Positions 16,974 to 26,378 are shown, numbered from the stretch's first letter. The stretch is DNA of 56,837 nt from Anaerolineae bacterium (GCA_016926805.1 JAFGNV010000097.1:1-56837), one strand, 5' to 3'. Numbers and translations are program-made. Notes: generated by a model from the sequence alone, not told the origin.

Positions 16974-18461
16974 ATGATTTTGTGTAAAAAGATTCTAACG
17001 CTGCTGCTGGTGGCAGTAAGCCTGATTTTGCTACCCCATCCAGCCTATGCCCAGGAGCCAACGCCAGAGGGTCCACTCCCCGTGGTCGATTGGCAGGAAT
17101 TACCCACGCAGTACTTCATTATTGTTTACGCCAACGGCATTACCCTGCAAAACCAACCCGTTGACTGCCCGGCCTGCGGCATTGACCCGGCCCAACAATA
17201 CGCTGCCTTTATCGACAAGATTTATGCCGACCAGGTAGCGGTGTTCAACACCCAATTGCAGATACCCCTCAACCTGCGTCTCTTCCCCACCGAAGAGAGT
17301 TACTTTCAGGTTAACCCTCTGGCTAAAGACCTGCCCGGGGTGTTGGCGCATACCATGAACGACCAGTCGGAAATTGCCATTGCCCTGACCCGTACCGAGA
17401 ATTTGGGTGAAACCGACCTCACCAACAACATCCGTCACGAGATTGCCCACCTCTTTGCCTCGGCCCTGTCCGACGGCAAGCTCAACACCGGCTTTCAGGA
17501 GGGAATTGCCCAATATCTTGAGCAACCGGATATTAAAACCGAAAAGAAGCAAGACCTCCTGCGCCAGACTTTTGATCAGGAACAACTCCTCACCTGGGCC
17601 CAACTGGACAACGCCGAGCAATTTTACAGCAATCCTCAAGTGGCCTACCCCCAATCCCTGTCAATAGTCTCCTTTCTGATCGATCGTTATGGTCTGGTTA
17701 ACTTTATTAAATTTATCAAAGCCAGCGCCACCGAGCCGGGGTACCGCAGCGCCCTGGAAGCCACCTACGGCAAACCCGCCGACAGCCTGGAAACCGAATG
17801 GAAAGCCTATCTGCCCCAGTATTTTGCCGGACGCTGGCAGATTAACGCCGTATACACCTACGACCTGAGCCGCGTGACCGAACTGGTCAACAACGGCGCT
17901 TACACCGACGCCGGCGCCGAACTCGCTGAAGTTATCACCCTGTTACAAACCACCGAGCAGCAGGCTACCCTGGCTGAGGCCCAGGCGTTGATGGAGCGCA
18001 TCCAGCATGGCAAAACCGCCGGTCTTCTGGCCGATCAGACCTATCAGGCGCTACAAGCTGGCGATTATGATCAGGTTATCAACAAGGGCAACGCGGCTAT
18101 TCAGGCCTACCAACAGGTTGGCTACACCGAGCGCATTCCCGAGATTCAAACCTACATGCATCGGGCCACTATTGGCCAGGATGCGCTTGAACGACTCAAT
18201 CACGGCGAGGAATTACTCAACTCCCTCTTCTTCCTTTTTGAAGCCGAAAACGAACTCTACGAGGCCACCGTGCTTCTCCAATCATTGGGGAATCAAGCCG
18301 CCGCCCAACGCGGCATCGACCTCCTCAACGAATCGGTTCAACGCCAGCGAATACTGGCCTATGGCCTGTTGGGAGTGGGGACGGTCATCTTGTTTTTCAA
18401 CGGCCTGCGCCGGCTTTATAACTGGTTCAGCGCCAATCCCCTTGAGGTAGAGCTATCATGA
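16974..18461 (+). CDS. Secreted/membrane MA-type zinc metallopeptidase
   Basis: A 495-residue protein. ATG at 16974 follows GAGAAGGAAGG. Residues 1-24 are a signal peptide ending AYAQE. HEIAH at 155-159 followed by E176 in GFQEGIAQYLE gives HExxH-x16-E, the ligand pattern of MA-clan gluzincins, preceded by a long beta-rich substrate-binding region. C-terminal helical, TPR-like segments (about 300-460) lead to one membrane helix at about 465-483 and a short cytoplasmic tail. So the catalytic domain faces outward and is anchored at its C terminus. The stop overlaps the next start (ATGA), implying translational coupling. The substrate is unknown. Confidence 0.8.
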   Translation: MILCKKILTLLLVAVSLILLPHPAYAQEPTPEGPLPVVDWQELPTQYFIIVYANGITLQNQPVDCPACGIDPAQQYAAFIDKIYADQVAVFNTQLQIPLNLRLFPTEESYFQVNPLAKDLPGVLAHTMNDQSEIAIALTRTENLGETDLTNNIRHEIAHLFASALSDGKLNTGFQEGIAQYLEQPDIKTEKKQDLLRQTFDQEQLLTWAQLDNAEQFYSNPQVAYPQSLSIVSFLIDRYGLVNFIKFIKASATEPGYRSALEATYGKPADSLETEWKAYLPQYFAGRWQINAVYTYDLSRVTELVNNGAYTDAGAELAEVITLLQTTEQQATLAEAQALMERIQHGKTAGLLADQTYQALQAGDYDQVINKGNAAIQAYQQVGYTERIPEIQTYMHRATIGQDALERLNHGEELLNSLFFLFEAENELYEATVLLQSLGNQAAAQRGIDLLNESVQRQRILAYGLLGVGTVILFFNGLRRLYNWFSANPLEVELS

Positions 18462-19816
18462 ATGTCGACGCCCGGCCCCTATTTGCAAAATCCCTGCATC
18501 AATTGCAAACCACCTTCTGGCTACGGCGAGTCGCCCACTGGTCGATTCGGGCCGCCTGGCTGGCCCTGCTGGTGCCCACTATCTGGATGGCCGGTTATCT
18601 CTGGCTGGGCTGGAACGTGCGCTGGTATCATTGGGTCATTCCAATGCTGCTGGTCGGGATTGGCTCCATGCTCTGGTCAATCCGGCCCGTCAACATCCGG
18701 CGGGTGGTCCGGCGGTTAGATGACCGTCTGGAACTGCAAACTCGCCTCACTACCGCCTTTGAGATCAGTCACCGGGAAGACAATCTCACCGAGGTCGAAA
18801 ATCCAGTGACCGAACGGCTGATGGCAGAGTCTGAAGATATTGCCAATACGCTGCGGCATGCGGTGCCCCTGGTAAACCGGACCCTCTGGGTGGAAATGCA
18901 GGCGCTCATCGCCGTGGCGGCGCTGCTGGCCGCTTTGCTGATGATCGATAGCCTGGCGCCACGCGTGCCGCATACCGCCCCGGTTGACCTGCCGGCCACC
19001 TGGCAAGAGCCGACGGCCAAAGACGTTTTGTCTGAAGAGTCCCAATTGGCTCAGTCTATCGCGCCGGAGGATGTCGGCGTTGAGCCGATGCATGAGGAGG
19101 ACTTTGATAAAGCCCTCAAGATTCTGGCCGACGTTTTCCGTGACCACGCGGTCACCCATGCCATTGCCGTGGCCATTGATAACCATAATTTGAGTCAGGC
19201 GGCGGCAGAGCTACGGCGTTTGGCCGACGAACTGGATGACTTATCGCCGCAGGCCCGGGCCGAATTGGGTGACTTGCAGCAAGAAGCCGCCGACAAAATT
19301 GGCAACATCGCGCCCAGTATTACCAAACCGCTACAAGATGGCAGTACGGCCCTGGATAACGATGACCTGATTGGAGCGGGTCAGGCCCTGGAAGAGTTGG
19401 CCGCCGTTCTGGATAGCATCCAGGACTCACCGGCCGAGGTGGCCGAGTACAAGCCGGTTGAGCAGGAAACCATCAACCAGCCCAACCCGGTTGAACTGGA
19501 ACAACAACAGCTGGCCCCGGAAGAACAACCCGACGACAATCCGCTGGAAAATGAGCTGGAAGAGCAAGCCGAACAGCCCACCGAGGAAGAACGCCTGTCG
19601 ATGGAAGGGGACCCCATGGAGTTGGAAAGCGACGCCGAATCTGAAGAGAAAGTAGTCCAGGAAGCCGATCCCGATGCCGAGGCCAGCGACGCCGAAACCC
19701 AGGACGCGCCTTTCACCAAACAGCCCCTCTACACGCCCAACCAGGAACTGGGAGCGGACCGCCTGACTTACCCCTGGGAAAAACGCGAGGTCATCCGGCG
19801 TTACTTTACCCCCTGA
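18458..19816 (+). CDS. Membrane protein with long acidic C-terminal tail, coupled to the peptidase
   Basis: A 452-residue protein whose ATG overlaps the peptidase stop (ATGA). Membrane helices lie at about 28-46, 53-70 and 147-167. Between the second and third lies a cytoplasmic segment (RRVVRRLDDRLELQTRLTTAFE). After the third helix the protein continues as a helical domain (about 210-340) and then a strongly acidic, Gln/Glu-rich tail (about 345-425) ending TYPWEKREVIRRYFTP. The layout is reminiscent of DUF4175-type proteins, but I cannot confirm that. Tight coupling to a surface peptidase suggests a two-protein unit in the envelope. Confidence 0.65.
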   Translation: MNVDARPLFAKSLHQLQTTFWLRRVAHWSIRAAWLALLVPTIWMAGYLWLGWNVRWYHWVIPMLLVGIGSMLWSIRPVNIRRVVRRLDDRLELQTRLTTAFEISHREDNLTEVENPVTERLMAESEDIANTLRHAVPLVNRTLWVEMQALIAVAALLAALLMIDSLAPRVPHTAPVDLPATWQEPTAKDVLSEESQLAQSIAPEDVGVEPMHEEDFDKALKILADVFRDHAVTHAIAVAIDNHNLSQAAAELRRLADELDDLSPQARAELGDLQQEAADKIGNIAPSITKPLQDGSTALDNDDLIGAGQALEELAAVLDSIQDSPAEVAEYKPVEQETINQPNPVELEQQQLAPEEQPDDNPLENELEEQAEQPTEEERLSMEGDPMELESDAESEEKVVQEADPDAEASDAETQDAPFTKQPLYTPNQELGADRLTYPWEKREVIRRYFTP

Positions 19817-19922
19817 CGCTAGAGACACGGAGAACACTGAGGATAAAAAATTAAAAACCCCGGGTGCTCTGGGTTTCGGGGGTTGACACTTTTTGGTTCC
19901 GGCCAGGAAGCGAAGCGACCCT

Positions 19923-19956
19923 GGTAGCAAGGCGGCCTCGGTAGCAAGGCGGCCTC
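19923..19956. repeat. 17-bp perfect tandem duplication
   Basis: GGTAGCAAGGCGGCCTC occurs twice in direct contact (19923-19939 and 19940-19956) in the 194-bp gap between two genes. A related fragment precedes it. No function is evident. Confidence 0.9.
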
Positions 19957-20010
19957 GTTCGGGTTAGGGTCTGGATAGCTGAGTTTGGGAACGAAGCCAA
20001 CGGATGAAAC

Positions 20011-20235
20011 ATGGAAAGTATCGGCAAAGTCATTTTTGGAATCGGGATTATCCTGGTGTTGCTGGGCCTGGGTTTGTGGTTTTTGGGGGATAAATTAAGC
20101 TGGTTTGGCCATCTCCCCGGCGACATCCGGGTTGAGCGGGAAAACTTCCACTTTTACGCGCCAATCACAAGTATGGTCATCCTCAGTATTGTGTTAAGTC
20201 TCGTCCTGTCGCTCATTGCCAGACTCTTTAAATAA
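20011..20235 (+). CDS. DUF2905 family membrane protein
   Basis: A 74-residue protein of two membrane helices (about 5-24 and 51-70) separated by the family's signature loop GDKLSWFGHLPGDIRVE. DUF2905 proteins are small, widespread and of unknown function. GGATGAAAC before the ATG is a modest ribosome site. Its 3' end overlaps the convergent methyltransferase gene by 8 bp. Confidence 0.85.
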   Translation: MESIGKVIFGIGIILVLLGLGLWFLGDKLSWFGHLPGDIRVERENFHFYAPITSMVILSIVLSLVLSLIARLFK

Positions 20236-20938
20236 ATTCCACCTTTTGCGCCCACACCAAATTATAAATGTCTTCCCAGGGCCGGATGTCTATATGGCGT
20301 AGCGGGTAATTGTTTAGAATCTTCGCCAATTCTTCCCTGCGCCAGGTTTTACCCGGCAGTAAATAGGTTTCCCAGCCAACCCGGTTGGTGGTCAGCAGCC
20401 AGCCGCTATCGGGATGGGTGGCTGAGGCCGGCTGCAAAACTCGAATCATTTCGGCCAGACCCTTTTGCGGGTCGGGAAAAAATTCTAAGGCTTCCAGGCA
20501 GGCCACCGCCGGAAAGCTGGCATTGGCAAAAGGCAGGGCCATGGCATCGGCCTGGATGAAGGTTATTCGATCTTGATACCCGGCAGTTTCACGTTGGGCC
20601 ACGTGCAACATCTTTGAGGCGCGATCCAGGCCAATCACCTGTCCCCGGTAGCCAGGCTGATCAAAAAGAGTCAGGGGCACCCGACCCGTGCCAGTGGCAA
20701 TGTCTAATACCATTCCCTCGGGCCGGCGATAGAGCCGGTTGGCCAGGGGTTTGCCCAGGGTCAAATCTTCCAGCTTTTTGTCAAACTCTTTGATTTTGTT
20801 GTAGCGCTCGGCGGTCCAATCGTACAGTAAGGCCACCAGCGGCGCGCCCAAATACGTTCCCTCGGCCAAAATAAGCTGCCAATAGAGCAACAGGCCGATA
20901 AGTAAAACAAGGACTAAAACAACAATAATCCAGCCCAT
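20228..20938 (-). CDS. Membrane-anchored class I SAM-dependent methyltransferase
   Basis: A 236-residue protein. An N-terminal membrane helix (about 3-22) is followed by a Rossmann methyltransferase domain with motif I VLDIATGTGRVPL, an acidic residue after strand 2 (GLDRASKML), and post-motif AMALPFANASFPAV. This type (methyltransf_11-like) methylates small molecules, lipids or quinones. The membrane anchor suggests a lipid-soluble substrate, which is inference. It begins 6 bp after the upstream polytopic membrane gene on the same strand, so the two are probably one operon. Confidence 0.82.
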   Translation of the reverse strand: MGWIIVVLVLVLLIGLLLYWQLILAEGTYLGAPLVALLYDWTAERYNKIKEFDKKLEDLTLGKPLANRLYRRPEGMVLDIATGTGRVPLTLFDQPGYRGQVIGLDRASKMLHVAQRETAGYQDRITFIQADAMALPFANASFPAVACLEALEFFPDPQKGLAEMIRVLQPASATHPDSGWLLTTNRVGWETYLLPGKTWRREELAKILNNYPLRHIDIRPWEDIYNLVWAQKVEFI

Positions 20939-20944
20939 TTGGCC

Positions 20945-21835
20945 CTACCGGCTTCCCAACGCGAAGCCGGCCACCAACACGGCCGCCACCAGATAAGGCT
21001 GCACTTTTTGGAGAAAATCAAGGGGGCTATTAAACTTAGTTTTGATAATTTGCTGAGTTACTAACAAAACACTCCCAATGGCTGCGCCGGGCAAGAGCCG
21101 CAAGCTGAGCAATAACCCAATGGCGGCAATTTGCCCCAGGTAAAACAGCCACCCGGCCCGATGATGGTTGCCCAACATTCTCAACCCGCCCAGATATGTC
21201 ACCCAAAAGCAAATCGCCAGCGCCAGGTTTAGCGGGGATAATGGAAACCACAGGCCGCTGCCCATGGCCCACGGGAGCAAAAACATAACCAGGGATTCCA
21301 GGCGACCACCCTGGGAAGCTGTCAGCTCGGAGGAACTCAGTCCGGCCAGGATAATGAGGACAAGGGTCAGCAGAACCAGGCCAAAGATGGTGGGGGCCAG
21401 AAAAAGCGCCATCAGTAGAGCCAGGATACTACCCAGCCAAAAACTGATAAATCGACGGCCGTACTCGGGCCAGTAATCCTTGCCCCACCAGACCTGGTAG
21501 CGGCGCAATAAAAGCGCCAGGCGCCCGGCCAGCGAGCCTGGCTGGGCATAGGGCAAGAAAAAACCCTGCCGCGACGTTTGCCCTAACTCGGCTTTGGCCA
21601 TTGTCCGCCACAAACCCTGCTGCACGGATAAGTCCCATAGCGTGCCCAGAATGGGGTCGACCAGCAGCCACAGGCTCAAAACGGGCAAGATGGTGGACAG
21701 GCTAAATTCCGCTGGCCGGGCCGACAGTACCCCGGCCAATGCTGCCCACCCCGGCCCCAGGCGCAGCCAGGGTCGAGCGAGGGAGAAGGTTAGATGCAAA
21801 ATGTGGCCAAAAGGACGTTGCAAACCAGACTCCAA
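20945..21835 (-). CDS. Polytopic membrane protein of unknown family
   Basis: A 296-residue protein with about eight hydrophobic segments and few charged loops. It starts at TTG (21835), but the start is uncertain because the first 14 codons lie inside a 40-bp duplicated tract (21809-21848). Downstream starts are possible. The general appearance (small cytoplasmic loops, a GRRFISFWLGS segment) recalls UbiA-like or lipid-linked enzymes, but no diagnostic Asp-rich motif is present. It pairs with a membrane-anchored methyltransferase 6 bp downstream. Confidence 0.55.
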   Translation of the reverse strand: MESGLQRPFGHILHLTFSLARPWLRLGPGWAALAGVLSARPAEFSLSTILPVLSLWLLVDPILGTLWDLSVQQGLWRTMAKAELGQTSRQGFFLPYAQPGSLAGRLALLLRRYQVWWGKDYWPEYGRRFISFWLGSILALLMALFLAPTIFGLVLLTLVLIILAGLSSSELTASQGGRLESLVMFLLPWAMGSGLWFPLSPLNLALAICFWVTYLGGLRMLGNHHRAGWLFYLGQIAAIGLLLSLRLLPGAAIGSVLLVTQQIIKTKFNSPLDFLQKVQPYLVAAVLVAGFALGSR

Positions 21836-21918
21836 AAGTTATGAACCTTTTTTCGTCCCCAAACTCAGTTTGGAAATGAAAAGGACGTTACAAGACGGAC
21901 TCCAAAAATTGTAAACCT
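21809..21918. repeat. Pair of 40-bp direct repeats around a small hairpin
   Basis: AAAAGGACGTTGCAAACCAG (start of 21809-21848) recurs as AAAAGGACGTTACAAGACGG (start of 21879-21918). The two 40-mers match at 33 positions. Between them lies CCAAACTCAGTTTGG, a 7-bp hairpin. The first copy overlaps the putative start of the minus-strand membrane gene. Confidence 0.7.
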
Positions 21919-22023
21919 GCGGTCTCTATTATGCCACAGGTAGAGTTGTTGGGGAAAGTTTTTTGTGGTAAAAGTTAGCTTGTGCCCGCCACCACAGGCG
22001 ATAAAATCCAGAAGTGTGTAATT

Positions 22024-22497
22024 ATGTCGGAGACAGGGAATTATATTTTATTACTGCACTTACCCGCCGATCAAGCGTTAGCCATCGGCAAGCTGGGGAC
22101 GTTTGACTTTCCGGCGGGCTGGTATGCCTATGTGGGCAGCGCCTTTGGCCCCGGTGGATTGGTGGGACGGTTGAAATACCATTTAAAGCCGGTGGAGCGC
22201 CCGCACTGGCACATCGATTATTTTCGCCGGGTGGCTCGCTTGCAGGAAATTTGGCTCTCGCCCGGTAGCGAACGCCGCGAGCAGGCGTGGGTGGATTTGT
22301 TGCTGGCCATCCCCGGCGCCACGGTGCCGGTGGAGGGCTTTGGCGCTTCTGATTCCAATCGGGAGAGTCACCTGATTTATTTTGACGTGTGTCCTTCGCT
22401 GGAAGATTTTGCGGTGGGGGTTCGGGCGCGTTTTCCAGAAGCCAGAGTATTGCGGGCTTATGCGGCTCAGTCGATCAGACCAGCCCATAAATCTTGA
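22024..22497 (+). CDS. DUF123 / GIY-YIG-like protein
   Basis: 157 residues from the ATG at 22024. An upstream GTG at 21982 would add 14 residues without family similarity. The protein matches DUF123, a GIY-YIG-related domain also seen fused to endonuclease III: GNYILLLHLP opens the fold, GWYAYVGSAFGPGGL is the core, and RLKYHLKPVERPHWHIDYF follows. A nuclease role is suggested by the fold but not established. Its last 23 bp overlap the convergent DUF456 gene. Confidence 0.85.
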   Translation: MSETGNYILLLHLPADQALAIGKLGTFDFPAGWYAYVGSAFGPGGLVGRLKYHLKPVERPHWHIDYFRRVARLQEIWLSPGSERREQAWVDLLLAIPGATVPVEGFGASDSNRESHLIYFDVCPSLEDFAVGVRARFPEARVLRAYAAQSIRPAHKS

Positions 22498-22999
22498 CCA
22501 GGAAGATGGCCAGCATCAAGATGCCTGAGGTAAATCTGGCCATCACCCCGGCAGCCGTCCCGGCCACGTAACCTTTGGTGGCTCTTAACGCCCTATCCCA
22601 ATCACCCTTGCGTTTCCATTCGATCCACAAAACACCCAAAACCATGCCCACCAGCCCGGCAAAACAGCCGAGGATGGGTGTACCGATCAGGCTGGCCACA
22701 ATCCCCAAAATCAGCCCCAGCACAGCGCCAATAAAAATGGCCAGGCAAGAGGCCCCGCCTAACTTGGCCCCAAAATGCCCGGCCACAACATCCACCACCA
22801 AACCAACTATCATCAAAAATGTCAGTATCCCAAATATCCACCAGCCCAAATTCTCCCAACCCATCACCAGCCCATAAAAAATCGCCGCCGCCCAGATGAC
22901 GAGCGTGCCGGGAATAGGCGGAAGTACGGTAAAGATCAGGCCAATCATCATAACAAACAACGTGGCAAAAATTATCGCTCCCTGCCAGAATTCAGCCAT
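22475..22999 (-). CDS. DUF456 family membrane protein
   Basis: 174 residues from the ATG at 22999, chosen because GGAGGT lies 8 bases upstream; the open frame extends further to a TTG at 23071. Glycine-rich membrane helices fill the protein. FTVLPPIPGTLVIW, GLVVDVVAGHFGAKLGGAS and GTPILGCFAGLVGMVLG are the segments characteristic of DUF456. Function is unknown. The gene overlaps the convergent DUF123 gene at its 3' end. Confidence 0.85.
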   Translation of the reverse strand: MAEFWQGAIIFATLFVMMIGLIFTVLPPIPGTLVIWAAAIFYGLVMGWENLGWWIFGILTFLMIVGLVVDVVAGHFGAKLGGASCLAIFIGAVLGLILGIVASLIGTPILGCFAGLVGMVLGVLWIEWKRKGDWDRALRATKGYVAGTAAGVMARFTSGILMLAIFLVKIYGLV

Positions 23000-23126
23000 T
23001 AACCAGCTACCTCCATGGTTATGAAGATACCATAAACGGCCCTCATTGACAAAGGGACAGGCCGTAGGCAATGTTTTGAGCCACGGCCAATTGCAGATAG
23101 CATCGGTTCAATAAGACCGGCCAATG

Positions 23127-23154
23127 TTGCCACATAAATTCCAGACCGTATAAT
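23127..23154 (+). promoter_or_regulatory. Promoter for the DUF362 gene
   Basis: TTGCCA (23127-23132) and a perfect TATAAT (23149-23154) are separated by 16 bp, 45 bp ahead of the ATG at 23199. Confidence 0.65.
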
Positions 23155-23198
23155 ATACCTTTGTCTTTTAACCTATTCCTGCAGAGAAAGGAACCCCT

Positions 23199-24473
23199 AT
23201 GAACAAAAGTAAAGTTGCCGTGTTAAAAACCACCCCCCAAACGGTGCTGGCCGACTACCACCGGCTGATGAACCTGGCGGGTTACCAAGATGTAGTTGAC
23301 AAAACGGTTGACACGGCCTTAAAGGTCAACATCTCCTGGCATTTCTTTTTTCCCGGCAGTTCCACCACGCCCTGGCAACTGGAGGGCGTCATCCGGGCAA
23401 TGAAACAGGATGGTTACAACCCCAATCTGATGCATGCTTGCCACAACCGCACCGTGGTCATCGACGCCCATCTGGGCGAGCGGGAGAACAAGCAGATCAA
23501 CGTGGTTGAAGCCCACAACTTGCGCAATATCCACCTGTACGAAGGCGAAGAATGGATCCACATTCGTGAGGCGGTGGGTGATTTGGCCGATAAATTTTTG
23601 TGTTTAAACGACGTGTATCCCGACGGTTTTTATATCCCCAAACGATTCATTGGCGAAAACATCATCCACCTGCCTACGGTGAAAACCCACATTTTTACTA
23701 CCACTACCGGCGCCATGAAAAACGCCTTTGGCGGCCTACTCAACGAGCGGCGTCACTGGACGCACCCGGTGATTCACGAAACCCTGGTTGACCTGCTGAT
23801 GATTCAAAAGAAAATTCACGGCGGCGTGTTTGCCGTGATGGACGGCACCTTTGCCGGGGATGGCCCCGGCCCGCGCTGTATGACCCCCCACGTCAAAAAC
23901 GTGATTTTGGCCAGCGACGACCAGGTGGCCATCGATGCCGTTGCCGCGAAAATGATGGGGCTTGATCCCATGTCGATCAAATTCATCCGGCTGGCCCACG
24001 AATTGGGGCTGGGCTGCGGCGACCCCCGCGATATCGAAATTGTGGGTGATGCCGGGGCTGCCGCGGAAAACTGGCGTTTTGATGGTCCCTTCAAGAAGAT
24101 GACCTTTGCCTCGCGGATGCAGCACAAGATATATTGGGGGCCGCTCAAAAAACCCCTCGAATGGTCCTTGAAAACCGTTCTGGCACCGTGGTCTTACATT
24201 GCCAGCGTCATCTATCACGATAGCTTTTGGTATCCGGTGCTGGCCAAAAAGCACATGGATCGGGTCCTCAACAGCGAGTGGGGACGGTTGTTCCGCAATT
24301 GGGAACAGTTGACCCCCAACGAACAGGGTTTCCCCAGCGTGGGCGACGAGGGCGCCGAACTTACCCGCACCGGCTGGAACGCCTTTTGGCGCTCATTGGG
24401 TATTTTGGGGACCGCCGTTAAGGAAGCCCCCGAGTTTGCCGCCCACCGGCGCCGAACGGCCTCTGAAACGTAA
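23199..24473 (+). CDS. DUF362 domain protein
   Basis: A 424-residue soluble protein. AAAGGA precedes the ATG. It matches DUF362: KVNISWHFFFPGSSTTPWQ near the start, LPTVKTHIFTTTTGAMKN, GGVFAVMDGTFAGDGPGPR and the Asp-rich DDQVAIDAVAAKMMGLDP. Many DUF362 proteins carry 4Fe-4S clusters, but no CxxCxxC motif is present here, so this is a cluster-free version. The last 130 residues lie beyond the usual domain and look helical. It is monocistronic with its own promoter. The family's chemistry is not established. Confidence 0.8.
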   Translation: MNKSKVAVLKTTPQTVLADYHRLMNLAGYQDVVDKTVDTALKVNISWHFFFPGSSTTPWQLEGVIRAMKQDGYNPNLMHACHNRTVVIDAHLGERENKQINVVEAHNLRNIHLYEGEEWIHIREAVGDLADKFLCLNDVYPDGFYIPKRFIGENIIHLPTVKTHIFTTTTGAMKNAFGGLLNERRHWTHPVIHETLVDLLMIQKKIHGGVFAVMDGTFAGDGPGPRCMTPHVKNVILASDDQVAIDAVAAKMMGLDPMSIKFIRLAHELGLGCGDPRDIEIVGDAGAAAENWRFDGPFKKMTFASRMQHKIYWGPLKKPLEWSLKTVLAPWSYIASVIYHDSFWYPVLAKKHMDRVLNSEWGRLFRNWEQLTPNEQGFPSVGDEGAELTRTGWNAFWRSLGILGTAVKEAPEFAAHRRRTASET

Positions 24474-24764
24474 AAACTTCTTTCCTTTCTTTGGGAGGGA
24501 TTCAGGGCCGATTTTTCCGCCGGGGAGATTTCCGGCAAAGAGAATGGTCGTGCCAAATTTTGGGAGGATATCTTGAAATTGTTGCCCAAATTTGTTTGCG
24601 CCTTAAACAAATTCAACTGGCATGTGACAAGACCCGTAACTTTCGGCATGAGATTACCTTTCGTCGTTTGCCACCTGGCCTTGTTTTGCCCTCTCCAAAT
24701 AGCAGTGCTATACTTCTTTTGGTTGACAGGGGGGTAAAAATTTTCAATCACTCACGCTCTTCAA
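24474..24764. other. Intergenic stretch without recognised features
   Basis: A 291-bp gap between the DUF362 gene and the LysM/M23-like lipoprotein gene. I see no clear promoter boxes, terminator or repeat. Short open frames here have no ribosome site. Confidence 0.5.
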
Positions 24765-26369
24765 ATGACATCTATATCCTATAAGATAATCTGTCTGGCG
24801 GGAGGCTGGCTATGGCTCGTGGTGGGGTGCAGCCCGGCTGCCGTGTTCAACAGCGGGCCGACATCTACCCAGGATCAAACAAACATAACAATTACCCCAG
24901 ATTCCGGACATGAGGCTGTGCTGACGGCAACCGTGGCTACGCCCGATTCCGTGGCGGCGGCCATGGCCTTATTGGTTACCCCAGCGCCGGTATCCTCGCC
25001 AACTCCAGTCGCAACGCCGACTCCAGCCGTGCCGCCGTTACCGATTCCTATCCATGAAGGCCCGCCGTATACCTATCACACCATTGCCGAGGGCCAGACT
25101 TTGGGTTACATTGCTTTACTGTACAATAGCTCTATCGAAGAGTTGGTGGTGATGAATGATCTGGATGGACCGTCGGCGCTGATTCAAACCGGACAATTAT
25201 TGCGGGTGCCGTTGCAGATAAACAACATATTACCGGCCACGCCACTGATACCGGATAGCGAGGTGGTCTATAGCCCTGCTTATGTTAACTTTGATATTAC
25301 CGGGTTTGTGAACGGCCAGGGCGGCTATCTGTCTACCTATTACGAAAACGTAGATGGTCAGGAATTGACCGGCCCGCAGGTGGTCGAACGGGTGGCCCAG
25401 CAGTTTAGCGTGGGACCGCGTCTGTTGCTGGCCCTGTTAGAACATTACGGTGGTTGGGTTACCCAACTTCAACCCATGGAAGAACAGTTGCGGTTGCCGC
25501 TGGGGCCGCGTAATCCCAAGGGCGGCAGTCTTTACCAGGCCTTGAGTTTTACGGCCAACCGGATCAATGCCGGCTATTACGGCTACAAACGTGATGGGTT
25601 TTGGGTGTTCTGCCTGCCCGATCGCAGCCGGGCGATGACCTCGCCAGGAGTCAATGCGGGTACGGTGGGGGTGCAGAATATTCTGGCGATTCACTCGGAC
25701 TGGCCAACCTGGCAGCAAGAAATCGGCCCCAATGGGTTTATGGCTCATTATTGCGCGCTCTTTGGCGACCCGTTTACCTATGCCGTGGAGCCGGTGGTGC
25801 CTATTACCCTAACCCAACCGCCGTTGAGCCTGCCCTGGGCCAGGGGTGAAGGTTTTTACTTTACCGGCGCGCCGCATCCGGCCTATGCCGACGGCAGCGC
25901 CTGGGCCGCCATTGATTTTGGCCCGCCGGACGTGTTGGGCAATTGTTATTATTCGGCGGTGCCGAGCACGGCGGCAGCAGATGGCGTGATTGTTGTGGCC
26001 CGGCAAGGCGAGGTGCAGCTCGACCTGGATGGGGACGGCAACATCCAGACCGGCTGGGTGTTGCTCTATTTGCACGTGGCCCTGGATGTCAATACCCCGG
26101 TTCAGGTGGGTCAGCGGGTGGCTCAGGGCGATATTATCGGCTATGCTTCCTGTGAGGGTGGACTGTCCAATTCCAGCCACGTTCACTTTGCCCGTCGCTA
26201 CAACGGCGAGTGGCTGGACGCGGGCGGCCCGGTGCCGCTGATCCTGTCGGGGTGGGAGGTGCAACCTAACCTTTTCCCTTACGAAGGCCTCATCATCAAG
26301 GGACCCGAGGTCCGCGAAGCGTGTCAGTGTTGGGATGCGGAAAGGAACTTAATTGTAAATACGGAGTAA
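24765..26369 (+). CDS. LysM lipoprotein with degenerate M23 (LytM-like) domain
   Basis: A 534-residue protein. The lipobox LVVGC makes it a lipoprotein, followed by a Pro/Thr/Ala linker and a LysM domain at about 103-150 (HTIAEGQTLGYIALLYN). The middle part (about 180-350) resembles an uncharacterised helical domain. The C-terminal part is M23-like, with LYLHV and SHVHFARR preserving late motifs. However, the first motif reads WAAIDF where active enzymes have HxGxD, so the first zinc His is missing. It may be a non-catalytic wall-binding or activator protein, as with degenerate LytM factors. It is followed 9 bp later by mltG. The start lacks a good ribosome site. Confidence 0.72.
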   Translation: MTSISYKIICLAGGWLWLVVGCSPAAVFNSGPTSTQDQTNITITPDSGHEAVLTATVATPDSVAAAMALLVTPAPVSSPTPVATPTPAVPPLPIPIHEGPPYTYHTIAEGQTLGYIALLYNSSIEELVVMNDLDGPSALIQTGQLLRVPLQINNILPATPLIPDSEVVYSPAYVNFDITGFVNGQGGYLSTYYENVDGQELTGPQVVERVAQQFSVGPRLLLALLEHYGGWVTQLQPMEEQLRLPLGPRNPKGGSLYQALSFTANRINAGYYGYKRDGFWVFCLPDRSRAMTSPGVNAGTVGVQNILAIHSDWPTWQQEIGPNGFMAHYCALFGDPFTYAVEPVVPITLTQPPLSLPWARGEGFYFTGAPHPAYADGSAWAAIDFGPPDVLGNCYYSAVPSTAAADGVIVVARQGEVQLDLDGDGNIQTGWVLLYLHVALDVNTPVQVGQRVAQGDIIGYASCEGGLSNSSHVHFARRYNGEWLDAGGPVPLILSGWEVQPNLFPYEGLIIKGPEVREACQCWDAERNLIVNTE

Positions 26370-26378
26370 CATCCAGGC

